Source of the DNA: Streptomyces sp. NBC_01235
Lineage (GTDB): Bacteria; Actinomycetota; Actinomycetes; Streptomycetales; Streptomycetaceae
Assembly (NCBI RefSeq): GCF_035989285.1
Contig: NZ_CP108513.1
Location: 3,968,001-4,032,000 of the forward strand
Reading direction: 5' to 3'
Length of the DNA: 64,000 nucleotides
Every line of letters starts with the position of its first letter. The stretch's first letter is position 1. Made by a program: the position numbers and the translations under genes. This document shows positions 40,621 through 50,200 of this stretch, piece by piece. The notes under the pieces were generated by a model. It ran no database searches. It was not told the DNA's origin and worked only from the letters and a program-made list of their open reading frames with translations.

Positions 40621-41826
40621 ATGAGCCGTCTGCGGGGCGTGCGTGGGGTGCTCACGGCGGGAGCGCTCGCCACGGCGGGTCTGCTGACGGTCTCGGCCGC
40701 GGCCCCGCCGACCGCCCCGCAGCACACGCCGGTCACCCGTACGGCCGCCGCCACCGACTGGTCCGTGGCCATGGTCGACTCGACCACGGCCCGCTTCACA
40801 CCGAGCACCATCGGCGGCTGGTCGTACCCCGTCGGCCTGTATCTCTACGGCCAGTACCTCACCTACCGACGCACCCACGAGCCGCGCCACCTCGCTTACA
40901 TCCAGAGCTATGTCGACCGCTTCGTACACAGCGACGGAACCATCGACCAGAACTTCAACAGCCTGGACAGCATGCAGGCCGGCCGGCTGCTGGTGATCCT
41001 GCACCACGAGACCGGCCAGGACCGCTACCGCCTCGCGGCCGAGAAGATCCGTGACCGGCTGGACAGCTACCCGCGCACCTCCGACGGCGGCTTCTGGCAT
41101 GCCGACACCGACAGCCGCGCCCACCAGCTCTGGTCGGACGGCGTCTACATGGTGAACCCGTTCCTCGTCGAGTACGGCAAGGAGTTCGGCGACTCGGCCT
41201 ACGCGAACGACGAGGCGGCCGGACAGCTCTCCGTCTACGGCCGCCACCTCCAGGTCTCGAACGGGCTGCTGCGGCACGCCTACGACGAGTCGAAGACCGT
41301 GAGCTGGGCCGATCCGGAGACGGGTCTCGCCCCCGAGCACTGGTGCCGGGCGGTCGGCTGGTACTCGATGGCGATCGTCGACGTGCTCGACGCCCTCCCC
41401 GCGCACCACGCCCGCCGCCCCCAACTCGTCGGCATCCTGCGGGATCTGGCCGCCGGTCTGGAGCGGTACCAGGACCCCGCCACCGGGCGCTGGTTCCAGG
41501 TGATCGACAAGGGGAGCCGGAGCGACAACTGGACCGAGACCTCCTGCTCCAGCATGTTCACCTACGCCCTCTCGCGCGGCGCCCAGCAGGGGTACATCGA
41601 CGCGCACTACCGGTCCGTCGCGCGGCGCGGCTACGAGGGTGTCCTCGCCAGGATCTCGCTCGGCCCCGACGGCCGCACCGACCTCACCGACATCTCCGTC
41701 GGCACCAACGTCGGCGCCTACGACTTCTACGTCGCACGGCCCAGGGAGACCAACGACCTCCACGGCCTCGGCGCATTTCTGATCATGAACGAGCAGCTCA
41801 GGACGCAGCGGCCCGGGAGCCGGTGA
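40621..41826 (+). CDS. GH105-like unsaturated rhamnogalacturonyl hydrolase, secreted
   Basis: 401 residues from ATG 40621 (GGGAG five bases upstream; the frame extends to 40441 without support). A Sec signal (about 1-30) is followed by an alpha/alpha-barrel typical of GH88/GH105: GLYLYGQYLTYRRTHEPRHL, LDSMQAGRLLVILHHETG, LWSDGVYMVNPFLVEYG with the candidate catalytic Asp, and HWCRAVGWYSMAIVDVLD. The family removes unsaturated uronyl residues from oligosaccharides made by polysaccharide lyases. First gene of a three-gene plus-strand operon. Confidence 0.9.
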   Translation: MSRLRGVRGVLTAGALATAGLLTVSAAAPPTAPQHTPVTRTAAATDWSVAMVDSTTARFTPSTIGGWSYPVGLYLYGQYLTYRRTHEPRHLAYIQSYVDRFVHSDGTIDQNFNSLDSMQAGRLLVILHHETGQDRYRLAAEKIRDRLDSYPRTSDGGFWHADTDSRAHQLWSDGVYMVNPFLVEYGKEFGDSAYANDEAAGQLSVYGRHLQVSNGLLRHAYDESKTVSWADPETGLAPEHWCRAVGWYSMAIVDVLDALPAHHARRPQLVGILRDLAAGLERYQDPATGRWFQVIDKGSRSDNWTETSCSSMFTYALSRGAQQGYIDAHYRSVARRGYEGVLARISLGPDGRTDLTDISVGTNVGAYDFYVARPRETNDLHGLGAFLIMNEQLRTQRPGSR

Positions 41827-41875
41827 CATCCCCGCGCCTGCGGCAACCCCCCACCCAGAACGAGGTGATCCTGTC

Positions 41876-42664
41876 ATGAGCACAACACGAAGGACCCTGC
41901 TCGGCGCGGCGCTCGGCGGCGCCGCGGCGGCCACGGTCGGCGGCCTGCCCGGCACCGCTCACGCCGCCTCCTGGCAGCAGAAGTGGGCGCCGTCGGCGAG
42001 CGGCGACGGCCTCGGCGCCTTCGAGACCGTCGAGGACGACCGCGCCGACTCCCACACGTCCGGTCAGCCGCACATCTTCGCCACCGGCGACAACTGGCGC
42101 TTCAACATGCACATGGCCGACCGGGACACCTCCACCGACCGCCAGCGCCAGGAGGTCACCGGTCTGCGCAACGGCAGCGGCAGCAACTACCTCAAGTGGA
42201 CCTCGGGCCAGACCTGGCGGATCACGTACTCGATGTACATCCCCAGCTCCCTGAAGGCGACCACCAGCTTCACCCACATCATGCAGATGAAGCAGCCGGG
42301 CACCGGCAGCTCGCCCATCGTCGTGCAGTCGCTGCGGCGGGTGAACGGGAAGCAGACCATCGAGCTGAAACTGTTCGACAGCGACACCCTCGTGGGCCGC
42401 ACCGATCTCGACCCCCTGCACGACAAATGGACCGACGTCGACTTCCAGATCAAGGTCGGCAACGGTTCGGCCGGCTCGGTGCGCTGGATCCTCAAGAGCG
42501 GCTCGACCACCGTCGTCGACGCGTCGAAAACCGGTGTCGACACCTTCCTCGCCGACCGGGTCCGCCCGAAGTGGGGCATCTACCGCTCCCTGGGCGACAC
42601 CTCCGGGTCCCTTCAGGACTGCTATCTGCTGCTCACCGGCCTGCGCGGCTACCAACTCGTCTGA
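41876..42664 (+). CDS. Tat-exported jelly-roll protein, possible polysaccharide lyase
   Basis: 262 residues from ATG 41876 with GAGGTGA upstream. Twin-arginine signal STTRRTLLGAALGG ending near AHAASW. The mature 230 residues look like a concanavalin-A-type beta jelly-roll: DRQRQEVTGLRNGSGSNYL, WRITYSMYIPSSLKATTSF and a Trp-rich WTDVDFQIKVG. The pattern is shared by several lyase and lectin families, and no defined catalytic set could be assigned. Its operon partners (GH105 hydrolase and a carbohydrate-binding dehydrogenase) make a lyase or binding role plausible. Confidence 0.7.
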   Translation: MSTTRRTLLGAALGGAAAATVGGLPGTAHAASWQQKWAPSASGDGLGAFETVEDDRADSHTSGQPHIFATGDNWRFNMHMADRDTSTDRQRQEVTGLRNGSGSNYLKWTSGQTWRITYSMYIPSSLKATTSFTHIMQMKQPGTGSSPIVVQSLRRVNGKQTIELKLFDSDTLVGRTDLDPLHDKWTDVDFQIKVGNGSAGSVRWILKSGSTTVVDASKTGVDTFLADRVRPKWGIYRSLGDTSGSLQDCYLLLTGLRGYQLV

Positions 42665-42693
42665 CCGGCCGGCCCGATGAACGAGGGACAGTC

Positions 42694-44760
42694 ATGAACC
42701 GCATCAGATCGCTCGTCCTGACGGTGGTGGCGCTGGTGATCGCCGCCGCGCCGCCGCTGCTCGGCGGCGCCACTCCCGCCGGCGCCTCCGACAACAACAG
42801 TGGGGGCGAGGCACGGGCGGCGACCGACTACCAGGCCGAGGACGCCACCATCTCGCAGGGCGCCGTCGCGACCGACCACACCGGCTACACGGGCACCGGA
42901 TTCGTCGACTACACCAACGTCAAAGGCTCGTACGTCGAGTTCACCGTGAGCGCCGCCTCCGCCGGCACCTCCTCGCTGACACTCCGCTATGCCAACGGGA
43001 CGGCCGTCGACCGGCCCATGGACCTCTCCGTGGACGGCACGATCGTCGCCTCCGGCGTCTCCTTCCCGGCCACCACCGACTGGAACACCTGGGCGACGAA
43101 GAGCGTGAACGTCCAGCTCGGCGCGGGTTCCCACAAGATCCGTGCGACCGCCACCACGGCGAACGGCGGCCCGAACCTCGACCGGGTCACCGTCGGCGCG
43201 GCGGCGGACACCCAGGCCCCGTCTCGACCCGGCCCGCCGAGCTGCTCGGCCATCGGCGAGGACGGCCTCACCCTCTCCTGGGGCGCCTCCACGGACGACG
43301 TCGGCGTGGCCGCGTACGACCTCTACGAGCACGGCAACAAGCTCGGTGAGGCGGCGGGCGACGCGACCTCCAAGGCGCTCACCGGCCTGAGCCCGAACAC
43401 CGCCTACAACCTCACCGTCATCGCGCGCGACGCCGCCGGCAACACCTCCCAGGCGAGCCCGGTCGTCGACTGCACGACCCGGCCCAGCTCCGACACCACC
43501 CCGCCCGGCAGACCAGGCACGCTCACCTCGTCGAACGTCACGGCCACCGGCGCCGACCTGAGCTGGGGCGCCTCGACCGACGACAAGGCGGTCGTCGGCT
43601 ACGACGTGCGCAGCGAGACGACGGTCTACAAGAGCGTCACCGGTACGTCGACCACCCTCACCGGGCTCGCCTGCAACAGCCCGTACACCCTGAACGTGGT
43701 GGCGCGTGACGCCGCCGGAAACGTGTCGCCGCAGAGCAACACGGTCACCTTCACGACGAAGGCCTGTGCCACCGACGGCGGGGTCCCGTCGTCCGTCGGG
43801 ACCGTCTCCAGCGGCTGGACGATCCCCTGGGGCATGTACTGGATGCCCGACGGGCAGACGGCGCTGGTCACGGAGCGGGACGACTTCCGGGTCTGGAAGG
43901 TCGCCAAGGACGGCACGAAGACCCGGGTCGGAACCCTGCCGAACGCCGTCACGACGGACGGCGAGGGCGGGCTGCTGGGCGTGGCCGTCGACCCGAAGTG
44001 GGCGACCAACCACTACGTGTACTTCATGCACACGGCCGCCGAGGGCAACCGGGTGGCCCGCATGACCTACGACGGCAGCTCCCTGACCGGCTACACGGTC
44101 CTTCTCCAGGGCATCAAGAAGAACCGCTACCACAACGGCGGACGCCTCGCCTTCGGCCCCGACGGCTATCTGTACGTCGCCACCGGCGAGGCCCAGACCC
44201 CCGAACTGGCCCAGGACAAGACCTCGTTGAACGGCAAGATCCTGCGAATGACCACGGACGGCAAGGCCGCCCCCGGCAACCCGTTCGGCAGCTACGTCTA
44301 CAGCTACGGCCACCGCAACCCGCAGGGCCTCGCCTTCGACCGCAACGGCAGGCTTTGGGAGGCCGAGTTCGGCAACAGCTCCAAGGACGAGCTGAATCTG
44401 ATCAAGCCGGGCGCCAACTACGGGTGGCCGACCTGCGAGGGCACCTGTGACGTCTCCGGCATGACCAATCCGAAGAAGACCTGGAACGTCTCCGAGGCCT
44501 CGCCGAGCGGGATCGCCATCGTCCGCAACGTCATCTACATGGCATCGCTGCGCGGCGAGCGGCTGTGGCGGATCCCGATCAACGGCGACACGGAGAACGT
44601 CGGCACGGCGACCGCGTACTACGTGGGCACCTACGGCCGGCTGCGGACCGTCGTCAAGGTGCCGGGAGCCGACCAGCTCTGGCTGTCGACGACCAACTGC
44701 GACAACAACGGAGGAGCGGCCGACGGATCGGACAAGATCTTCCGCATCGGCATCGACTAG
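42694..44760 (+). CDS. Secreted CBM35-FN3-FN3-GSDH sugar dehydrogenase
   Basis: 688 residues from ATG 42694 (GAGGGA upstream). Signal peptide about 1-33. A CBM6/35-like module (about 45-170) has YQAEDATISQGA and GGPNLDRVTVG. Two fibronectin type III modules follow (about 175-265 and 270-360) with repeated LSWGASTDD. The C-terminal 320 residues are a glucose/sorbosone dehydrogenase-like six-bladed propeller (WGMYWMPDGQTALVTERDD; GEGGLLGVAVDPKW; YHNGGRLAFGPDGYLYVATG; GHRNPQGLAFD). Such domains often use PQQ and oxidise aldoses or pyranoses. It would oxidise sugars at the polysaccharide surface. Confidence 0.92.
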   Translation: MNRIRSLVLTVVALVIAAAPPLLGGATPAGASDNNSGGEARAATDYQAEDATISQGAVATDHTGYTGTGFVDYTNVKGSYVEFTVSAASAGTSSLTLRYANGTAVDRPMDLSVDGTIVASGVSFPATTDWNTWATKSVNVQLGAGSHKIRATATTANGGPNLDRVTVGAAADTQAPSRPGPPSCSAIGEDGLTLSWGASTDDVGVAAYDLYEHGNKLGEAAGDATSKALTGLSPNTAYNLTVIARDAAGNTSQASPVVDCTTRPSSDTTPPGRPGTLTSSNVTATGADLSWGASTDDKAVVGYDVRSETTVYKSVTGTSTTLTGLACNSPYTLNVVARDAAGNVSPQSNTVTFTTKACATDGGVPSSVGTVSSGWTIPWGMYWMPDGQTALVTERDDFRVWKVAKDGTKTRVGTLPNAVTTDGEGGLLGVAVDPKWATNHYVYFMHTAAEGNRVARMTYDGSSLTGYTVLLQGIKKNRYHNGGRLAFGPDGYLYVATGEAQTPELAQDKTSLNGKILRMTTDGKAAPGNPFGSYVYSYGHRNPQGLAFDRNGRLWEAEFGNSSKDELNLIKPGANYGWPTCEGTCDVSGMTNPKKTWNVSEASPSGIAIVRNVIYMASLRGERLWRIPINGDTENVGTATAYYVGTYGRLRTVVKVPGADQLWLSTTNCDNNGGAADGSDKIFRIGID

Positions 44761-44783
44761 AAGCCGGGCTGGAAGACGGACCA

Positions 44784-45773
44784 CTAGAAGCAGTACGCGT
44801 CGACCTCCGCGAGATACCGTGCCCGCCGCTCCTCGTCGTCCTCCAGGAAGGAGGCGGCGAAGGAGTTGCGGGCCAGCTCGCGCAGCCGCTCCTCGCCCAG
44901 GCCGAGGGCGGCGCGTACGGCGTCGAAGTTGTCGCCCGCGTAGCCGCCGAAGTAGGCGGGGTCGTCGGAGTTGACCGTGCAGACCAGGCCCGCGTCGAGC
45001 ATCGCGGGCAGCGGGTGATCGGCGAGGGTGTCGACGGTGCGCAACCGTACGTTGGACAGCGGACACAGGGTGAGCGGGATCCGCTCCCGCACCAGCCGCT
45101 CGACGAGGGCCGGGTCCTCCATGCAGCGCAGCCCGTGGTCGACGCGCTCGACGCCGAGGATGTCGAGGGCCTCGGTGATGTACTCCGGCGGCCCCTCCTC
45201 GCCGGCGTGGGCGACGCGCCGCAGCCCCAGCGCGGCGGCGGCCTCGTACACCTCGCGGAACTTCACCGGCGGATGCCCGACCTCGGCGGAGTCCAGCCCG
45301 ATGCCGGTGATCCGGTCGAGATGGGGCTTCGCGGCGTCCAGCGTCTCCAGGGCCGACTCGGCGGACTCGTCGCGCAGGAAGCAGAGGATCAGCCGGGTGG
45401 AGATCCCGTGGCGGGCCTCGCTGCTGCCCAGCGCGCGCCACAGCCCCTCCACGACCGTGCCCATGCCGACACCGCGCGCGAGGTGCGCCTGCGGGTCGAA
45501 GAAGATCTCCGCGTGGCGCACACCCTGTGCGGCGGCCCGGGCGAGGTAGGCGTTCGCGAGGTCCTCGAAGTCCCGCTCGGTGCGCAGGACCGCCATGAGC
45601 TCGTAGTACAGGTTCAGGAAGGACTGCAGGTCCTCGAACCGGTACGCCTTGCGGAGCTCGTCCGTGTCGGCGTACGGCAGCGCGACCCCGTTGCGGGCGG
45701 CCAGCTCGAACGCCAGCTCCGGCTCCAGGGTGCCTTCGATGTGCAGGTGCAGTTCAGCTTTGGGGAGGGGCAT
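44784..45773 (-). CDS. Adenine deaminase (adenosine deaminase-like family)
   Basis: 329 residues from ATG 45773; an in-frame GTG at 45797 overlaps the RNase Z stop and would add eight residues. Amidohydrolase fold with metal ligands His9/His11 in LHLHIEGTLEPE, FFDPQAH, GLDSAEVGHPP, HAGEEGPPEY, DHGLRCMEDP and NSDDPAYFGGY. The combination IEGTLEPE, FFDPQ and DDPAYFGGY is that of bacterial and yeast adenine deaminases rather than adenosine deaminases, so adenine to hypoxanthine is the better call. It may overlap or follow rnz in one transcript. Confidence 0.87.
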   Translation of the reverse strand: MPLPKAELHLHIEGTLEPELAFELAARNGVALPYADTDELRKAYRFEDLQSFLNLYYELMAVLRTERDFEDLANAYLARAAAQGVRHAEIFFDPQAHLARGVGMGTVVEGLWRALGSSEARHGISTRLILCFLRDESAESALETLDAAKPHLDRITGIGLDSAEVGHPPVKFREVYEAAAALGLRRVAHAGEEGPPEYITEALDILGVERVDHGLRCMEDPALVERLVRERIPLTLCPLSNVRLRTVDTLADHPLPAMLDAGLVCTVNSDDPAYFGGYAGDNFDAVRAALGLGEERLRELARNSFAASFLEDDEERRARYLAEVDAYCF

Positions 45774-45793
45774 CAAAGCATCGTACGGCCGCT

Positions 45794-46699
45794 TCACCGC
45801 CGTTTCGGAACCGGCACCCGCAGGAGGTCGTGCGCCACGGTCAGCTCGCCCTCGAACCCGGCGGCCCGCGCCTGCCGCTCGAACTCCTCCGGTTCGGAGT
45901 AGCGCTGGCTGAAGTGGGTGAGGACGAGATGCCGTACGCCGGCGTCCTGGGCGGCGCGGGCGGCCTGACCGGCCGTCAGATGCCCGTGGTCGACGGCGAG
46001 TCGCTCGTCCTCGTCGAGGAAGGTCGACTCGATGACGAGCAGGTCGGCGCCGTCGGCGAGCGTGTGCACCCCGTCGCACAGCCGGGTGTCCATGACGAAC
46101 GCGAACCGCTGTCCGCGGCGGAGTTCACTGACGTCGTCGAGGCGGACGTCGCCCACGGAACCCTCCCGCTGGATCCGGCCGACGTCCGGTCCCTTGATGC
46201 CGTGCGCGGCGAGGCGGTCGGGCAGCATGCGGCGGCCGTCGGGTTCGACGATCCGGTAGCCGTAGGACTCGACGGGATGGGAGAGCTTGGCGGCTTCGAG
46301 GGTGTAGGAGGGGGTGGTGGCGAGCGGGCCGTCCGCGTCGACCGGGACCTCGGTGATGCCGACGGTCTCGCGGTAGGCGGTGGAGTGGCGGAGCCGGTCG
46401 AAGAAGCGCTGGCCGGAGCGCGGGAAGTGCGCGGTGACCGGGTGCGGGACCTTGTCCAGGTTGATGCGCTGGATGACGCCGGCGAGGCCGAGGGAGTGGT
46501 CGCCGTGGAAGTGGGTGACGCAGATCCGGTTGAGGTCGTGCGCGGCGACGCCCGCGCGCAGCATCTGGCGCTGGGTGCCCTCGCCCGGGTCGAAGAGGAT
46601 GCCCTCGCCGTCCCAGCGCAGGAGGTAGCCGTTGTGGTTGCGGTGCCGGGTCGGGACCTGGCTGGCGGTGCCGAGGACCACCAGTTCGCGTACGGACAC
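45794..46699 (-). CDS. rnz: Ribonuclease Z
   Basis: 301 residues from GTG 46699. Metallo-beta-lactamase fold with THFHGDH (His63, His65, Asp67, His68), [17 protein letters not shown] and the late [16 protein letters not shown]. It cuts pre-tRNAs at the 3' end. Its start lies 6 bp after the HIT gene stop, so HIT-rnz-adenine deaminase form an operon. Confidence 0.96.
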   Translation of the reverse strand: MSVRELVVLGTASQVPTRHRNHNGYLLRWDGEGILFDPGEGTQRQMLRAGVAAHDLNRICVTHFHGDHSLGLAGVIQRINLDKVPHPVTAHFPRSGQRFFDRLRHSTAYRETVGITEVPVDADGPLATTPSYTLEAAKLSHPVESYGYRIVEPDGRRMLPDRLAAHGIKGPDVGRIQREGSVGDVRLDDVSELRRGQRFAFVMDTRLCDGVHTLADGADLLVIESTFLDEDERLAVDHGHLTAGQAARAAQDAGVRHLVLTHFSQRYSEPEEFERQARAAGFEGELTVAHDLLRVPVPKRR

Positions 46700-46705
46700 G
46701 GCGGC

Positions 46706-47059
46706 CTATCCGGGGGGCCAGTGCAGGCCACGGCCGCCGAGGACGTGCGCGTGGGCGTGGAACACGGTCTGGCCGGCGCCGGCGCCGGTGTTGAAGACGA
46801 CGCGGTAGCTCTCCAGCTTGTCCTCGTCGGCGACGGTCTGCGCCTCGCGCAGGAGGTCCGCGGCGATCGTGGGTTCCGCGGCGGCGAGTTCGGCGGCGTT
46901 CGCGTAGTGCACCCGGGGGATGACCAGGACGTGGGTGGGCGCCTGGGGGTTGATGTCCCGGAAGGCGATGGTCGTCTCCGTCTCGCGCACGATCGTCGCC
47001 GGGATGTGCCCCTCGACGATCTTGCAGAACAGGCAATCGCCCTGCGTTTCCCCTGCCAT
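46706..47059 (-). CDS. HIT-family nucleotide hydrolase
   Basis: 117 residues from ATG 47059 with AAGGAG five bases upstream. HIT motif HAHAHVLGG (His101, 103, 105) and CLFCKIVEGHIPATIV near the start. HIT/HINT-type proteins hydrolyse AMP-linked compounds such as AMP-lysine. Closely followed by rnz. Confidence 0.96.
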   Translation of the reverse strand: MAGETQGDCLFCKIVEGHIPATIVRETETTIAFRDINPQAPTHVLVIPRVHYANAAELAAAEPTIAADLLREAQTVADEDKLESYRVVFNTGAGAGQTVFHAHAHVLGGRGLHWPPG

Positions 47060-47163
47060 GCGGGTCTCCTTTTGGCCGGTGATCTCTTGCGGGGCATCGT
47101 ATCGATCGGCGCCGGACGGTGGGCGCAGGGTTTCTCGCCCCCGCCGCCCCCGCCGCCCCTGCC

Positions 47164-47197
47164 CTCCCCCGCACGAGCGCAGCCGAGCGTGGGGGAG
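47164..47197. repeat. C-run/G-run palindromic repeat, copy 3, intergenic
   Basis: CTCCCCCGCACGAGCGC and CCGAGCGTGGGGGAG lie in the 183-bp gap between the tricorn gene and the HIT gene. The repeat is a likely terminator for tricorn transcription. The rest of the gap is GC-rich with no gene. Confidence 0.7.
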
Positions 47198-47242
47198 GGT
47201 GGGCACAGGCGGGGGTCCAGGGGGCGGAGCCCCCTGGGGCGG

Positions 47243-50200
47243 TCAGGGCAGCTGGGGCGCCGCCTTGGCCGGGGTCTCCTCCAGGGCCGTCAACGCCAGC
47301 CTCACCGCTTCGTCCAGTTGGACGTCCCGGCCCGCGCCGTAGTCCTGGGGGCGGGAGACGACCTCGACGTCCGGGTCGACGCCGTGGTTCTCCACGCCCC
47401 ACTCGTAACCCTCCAGCCAGATCGCGTACTTGGGCTGGGTGACGAGGGTCCCGTCGACGAGGCGGTAACGGCTGTCGATGCCGACGGTGCCGCCCCACGT
47501 CCGCGTGCCCACCACCGGCCCGATCCCGAGCGCCTTGATCGCCGCGTTGACGATGTCCCCGTCGGACCCGGAGAACTCGTTGGCGACGGCGACGACGGGC
47601 CCCCGGGGCGCGTCCTCCGGATAGCTGGACGGCCGCATGCCGCGCGGCACGTCCCAGCCGACGATCCGCCGGGCGAGCTTCTCGACGACCAGCTGGGAGG
47701 TGTGCCCGCCCCGGTTCTCCCGGACGTCCACGATCAGCCCCTCCCGCGCGACCTCGACCCGCAGGTCACGGTGGATCTGGGCCCAGCCGGGCGCCTGCAT
47801 GTCGGGCACGTGCAGATAGCCGAGCCGGCCGCCGGAGGCCTCATGCACATACGCCCGGCGGTCCGCGACCCACGCGTGGTAGCGCAGCGCCTCCTCGTCC
47901 GCGACGGGGACCACGACCGCGTGCCTCGGCTCGCCCCCGCCGGACGGCGAGATCGTCAGCTCGACGACCTTGCCCGCCGTACCGACGAGCAGCGGCCCGG
48001 GCCCGGTCACCGGGTCCACGGGATGGCCGCCGACGGCGACGATCGCGTCACCGGACCGCACCGCGACACCGGGTGCGGCGAGCGGGGAGCGGGCGTCGGG
48101 GTCCGAGGTCTCCGAGGGCAGGACGCGGTCGATGCGCCAACTGCCGTCCTCGTGACGGGAGATGTCCGCGCCCAGCAGGCCCTGGCGGGCGCCCCCGCCC
48201 TGGCCGCCGCGCGGCATGACGTAGGCGTGCGAGGTGCCGAGCTCGCCGTGCACCTCCCACAGCAGGTCGACGAGGTCGTCGTGGGTGGCGACGCGCTCCA
48301 GCACGGGCCGGTAGCGGTCCAGGACGCCGTCCCAGTCGACGCCGCCCAGGTCCGCCCGCCAGAAGTTGTCCCGCATGATCCGGCCGGTCTCGTCGTACAT
48401 CTGCCGCCACTCGGCGGCCGGGTCGACGGTGCGGCGGATCCGGCCGAGGTCGACGGTGATGTTGCTGTCGCTGTCCTCGTCGCCGGAGGCGCGCCGGTCG
48501 CTGGGGACGACCTTGAGCTTGCCGTCGGTCCACAGCAGCAGCCGCTTGCCGTCGCCGCTGACCTCGAAGCCGTCGGCGTCGGCGGCGAGGTGCTCGATGC
48601 GCTGCTGGGCGAGGTCGTAGCGCTCCAGCTCGGTGTCGGGGTCGGGGTCGTCGGGGGTGGCCCGGGAGGCGCCGAGGACACCGCGCACCGGGTGGCGCAG
48701 CCAGAGCACGCCGTCCTTCGCCGCGGCCAGGCCGGAGTAGCGGCCGGCCTCGACCGGGAAGGGGATTATCCGGTCGGCGAGACCTTCGAGGTCGATACGG
48801 GTGGTCGGGGTGCCCTCGCTGTCGGGCGTCTCGTCCTTGTCGGGGGCCTCGAAGGGGCGGCCGTGGCGCTGGGGGCCGAAGGGGGACGGGGTCGTCGCCG
48901 CGAGGGTGATGAGGTGCGGGCGGGCACCGGCCACGAAGGACAGGTCGAAGACGTGCTGGTCGTAGACCGGGTCGAAGGCGCGCGTGGAGAGGAACGCGAG
49001 ATGCTTGCCGTCGAGGGTGAAGGCGGGCGCGTAGTCCCGGAAGCGCAGCGGGGTCGCCTCGGTGACCGACAGGTCGGTGACGTTGGCGAGCTTGATCTGC
49101 GCGAGCGGGCGCGGACCCGGGTGCGACCAGGCCAGCCATGCCGAGTCCGGCGAGAAGACCAGGTCGGACACCTCGCCGTCGGGGCTGCTGTCGACCTCGC
49201 GGACCTCGCCGGTCTCCCGCTCGACGAGCAGCAGCCGTCCGTCGTGCGCGGCGACGGCGGCCCGGCTGCCGTCGGGCGCCATGGCGAGCTCCAGGACCCG
49301 CCCGAGCCGTCCGGCGGCGAGCCGGCGCGGAGTGGCGCCGGGGGCCGTCCCGGTGGCCGGGGCGAACTCAAGGGCGTCCTCGCCCTCCGCGTCCGTCACC
49401 CACACCACCCACTCCTCGCCCTCCGTGCGGAAGGTGCGCGGCAGCCGGGCCCGTACGCCGGGTTCGGCGGCGAGCGCGCGAGCGGGTCCGGAACGGTGGG
49501 TGACCCAGTGGACGGCCCCACGCACCTCCACGGCGCTTCCGCGCGCGGTGTGGTCGGGCGCGGCACCACCCAGCCAGCGGGCGGCGGTCACCTGGTACGG
49601 GCGGCGATCGGTGCGCTGGCCGCCGAGGCGGACGTCGAGCCGGCGCGGTTCGGCGCCCTCCAGGTCGTCCAGCAGCCACAGCTCACCCGCCGACATGTAC
49701 ACGATCCGCGTACCGTCGCCGGCGGCGTGCCGGGCGTAGAACCCGTCGAGCGGACTGTGCCGCCGCAGGTCCGAGCCGTCGGCGAGGGAGGAGTACAAGG
49801 CCCCCGTGCCCTCGTGGTCGGACAGGAACGCGAGCCTCCCCCCCTCTCGGCTTCGCTCGAGCGGGGGGACCCCCGTCCCCGCCCACACCGGGTACTCGAT
49901 GTTCCCGTCCAGCTCCTCGTGCAGCCGGACGAACTCCCCCTGGCCCTCCCGGTCGATCCACAGCTTCCCCGCCGTGCCGCCCCGGTAGCGCTTCCAGTGG
50001 GAGGCCTCGCGGCCCATCGGCGCGGACAGCAGCACGGTGTGCGGCCCGTACGCGACGGCGCCGACGGGCCCGTACGGCAGGGTCGTCGCCGGTCCGCCGT
50101 CGACCGGGATCGCGCGGGCCCAACTGCGGCGCAGGGTCGCCTGGTCGTAGGTGCCGACGGCGAGAACCTGCCCGTCCGGGGTCCAGCCGCGCACCCGGGT

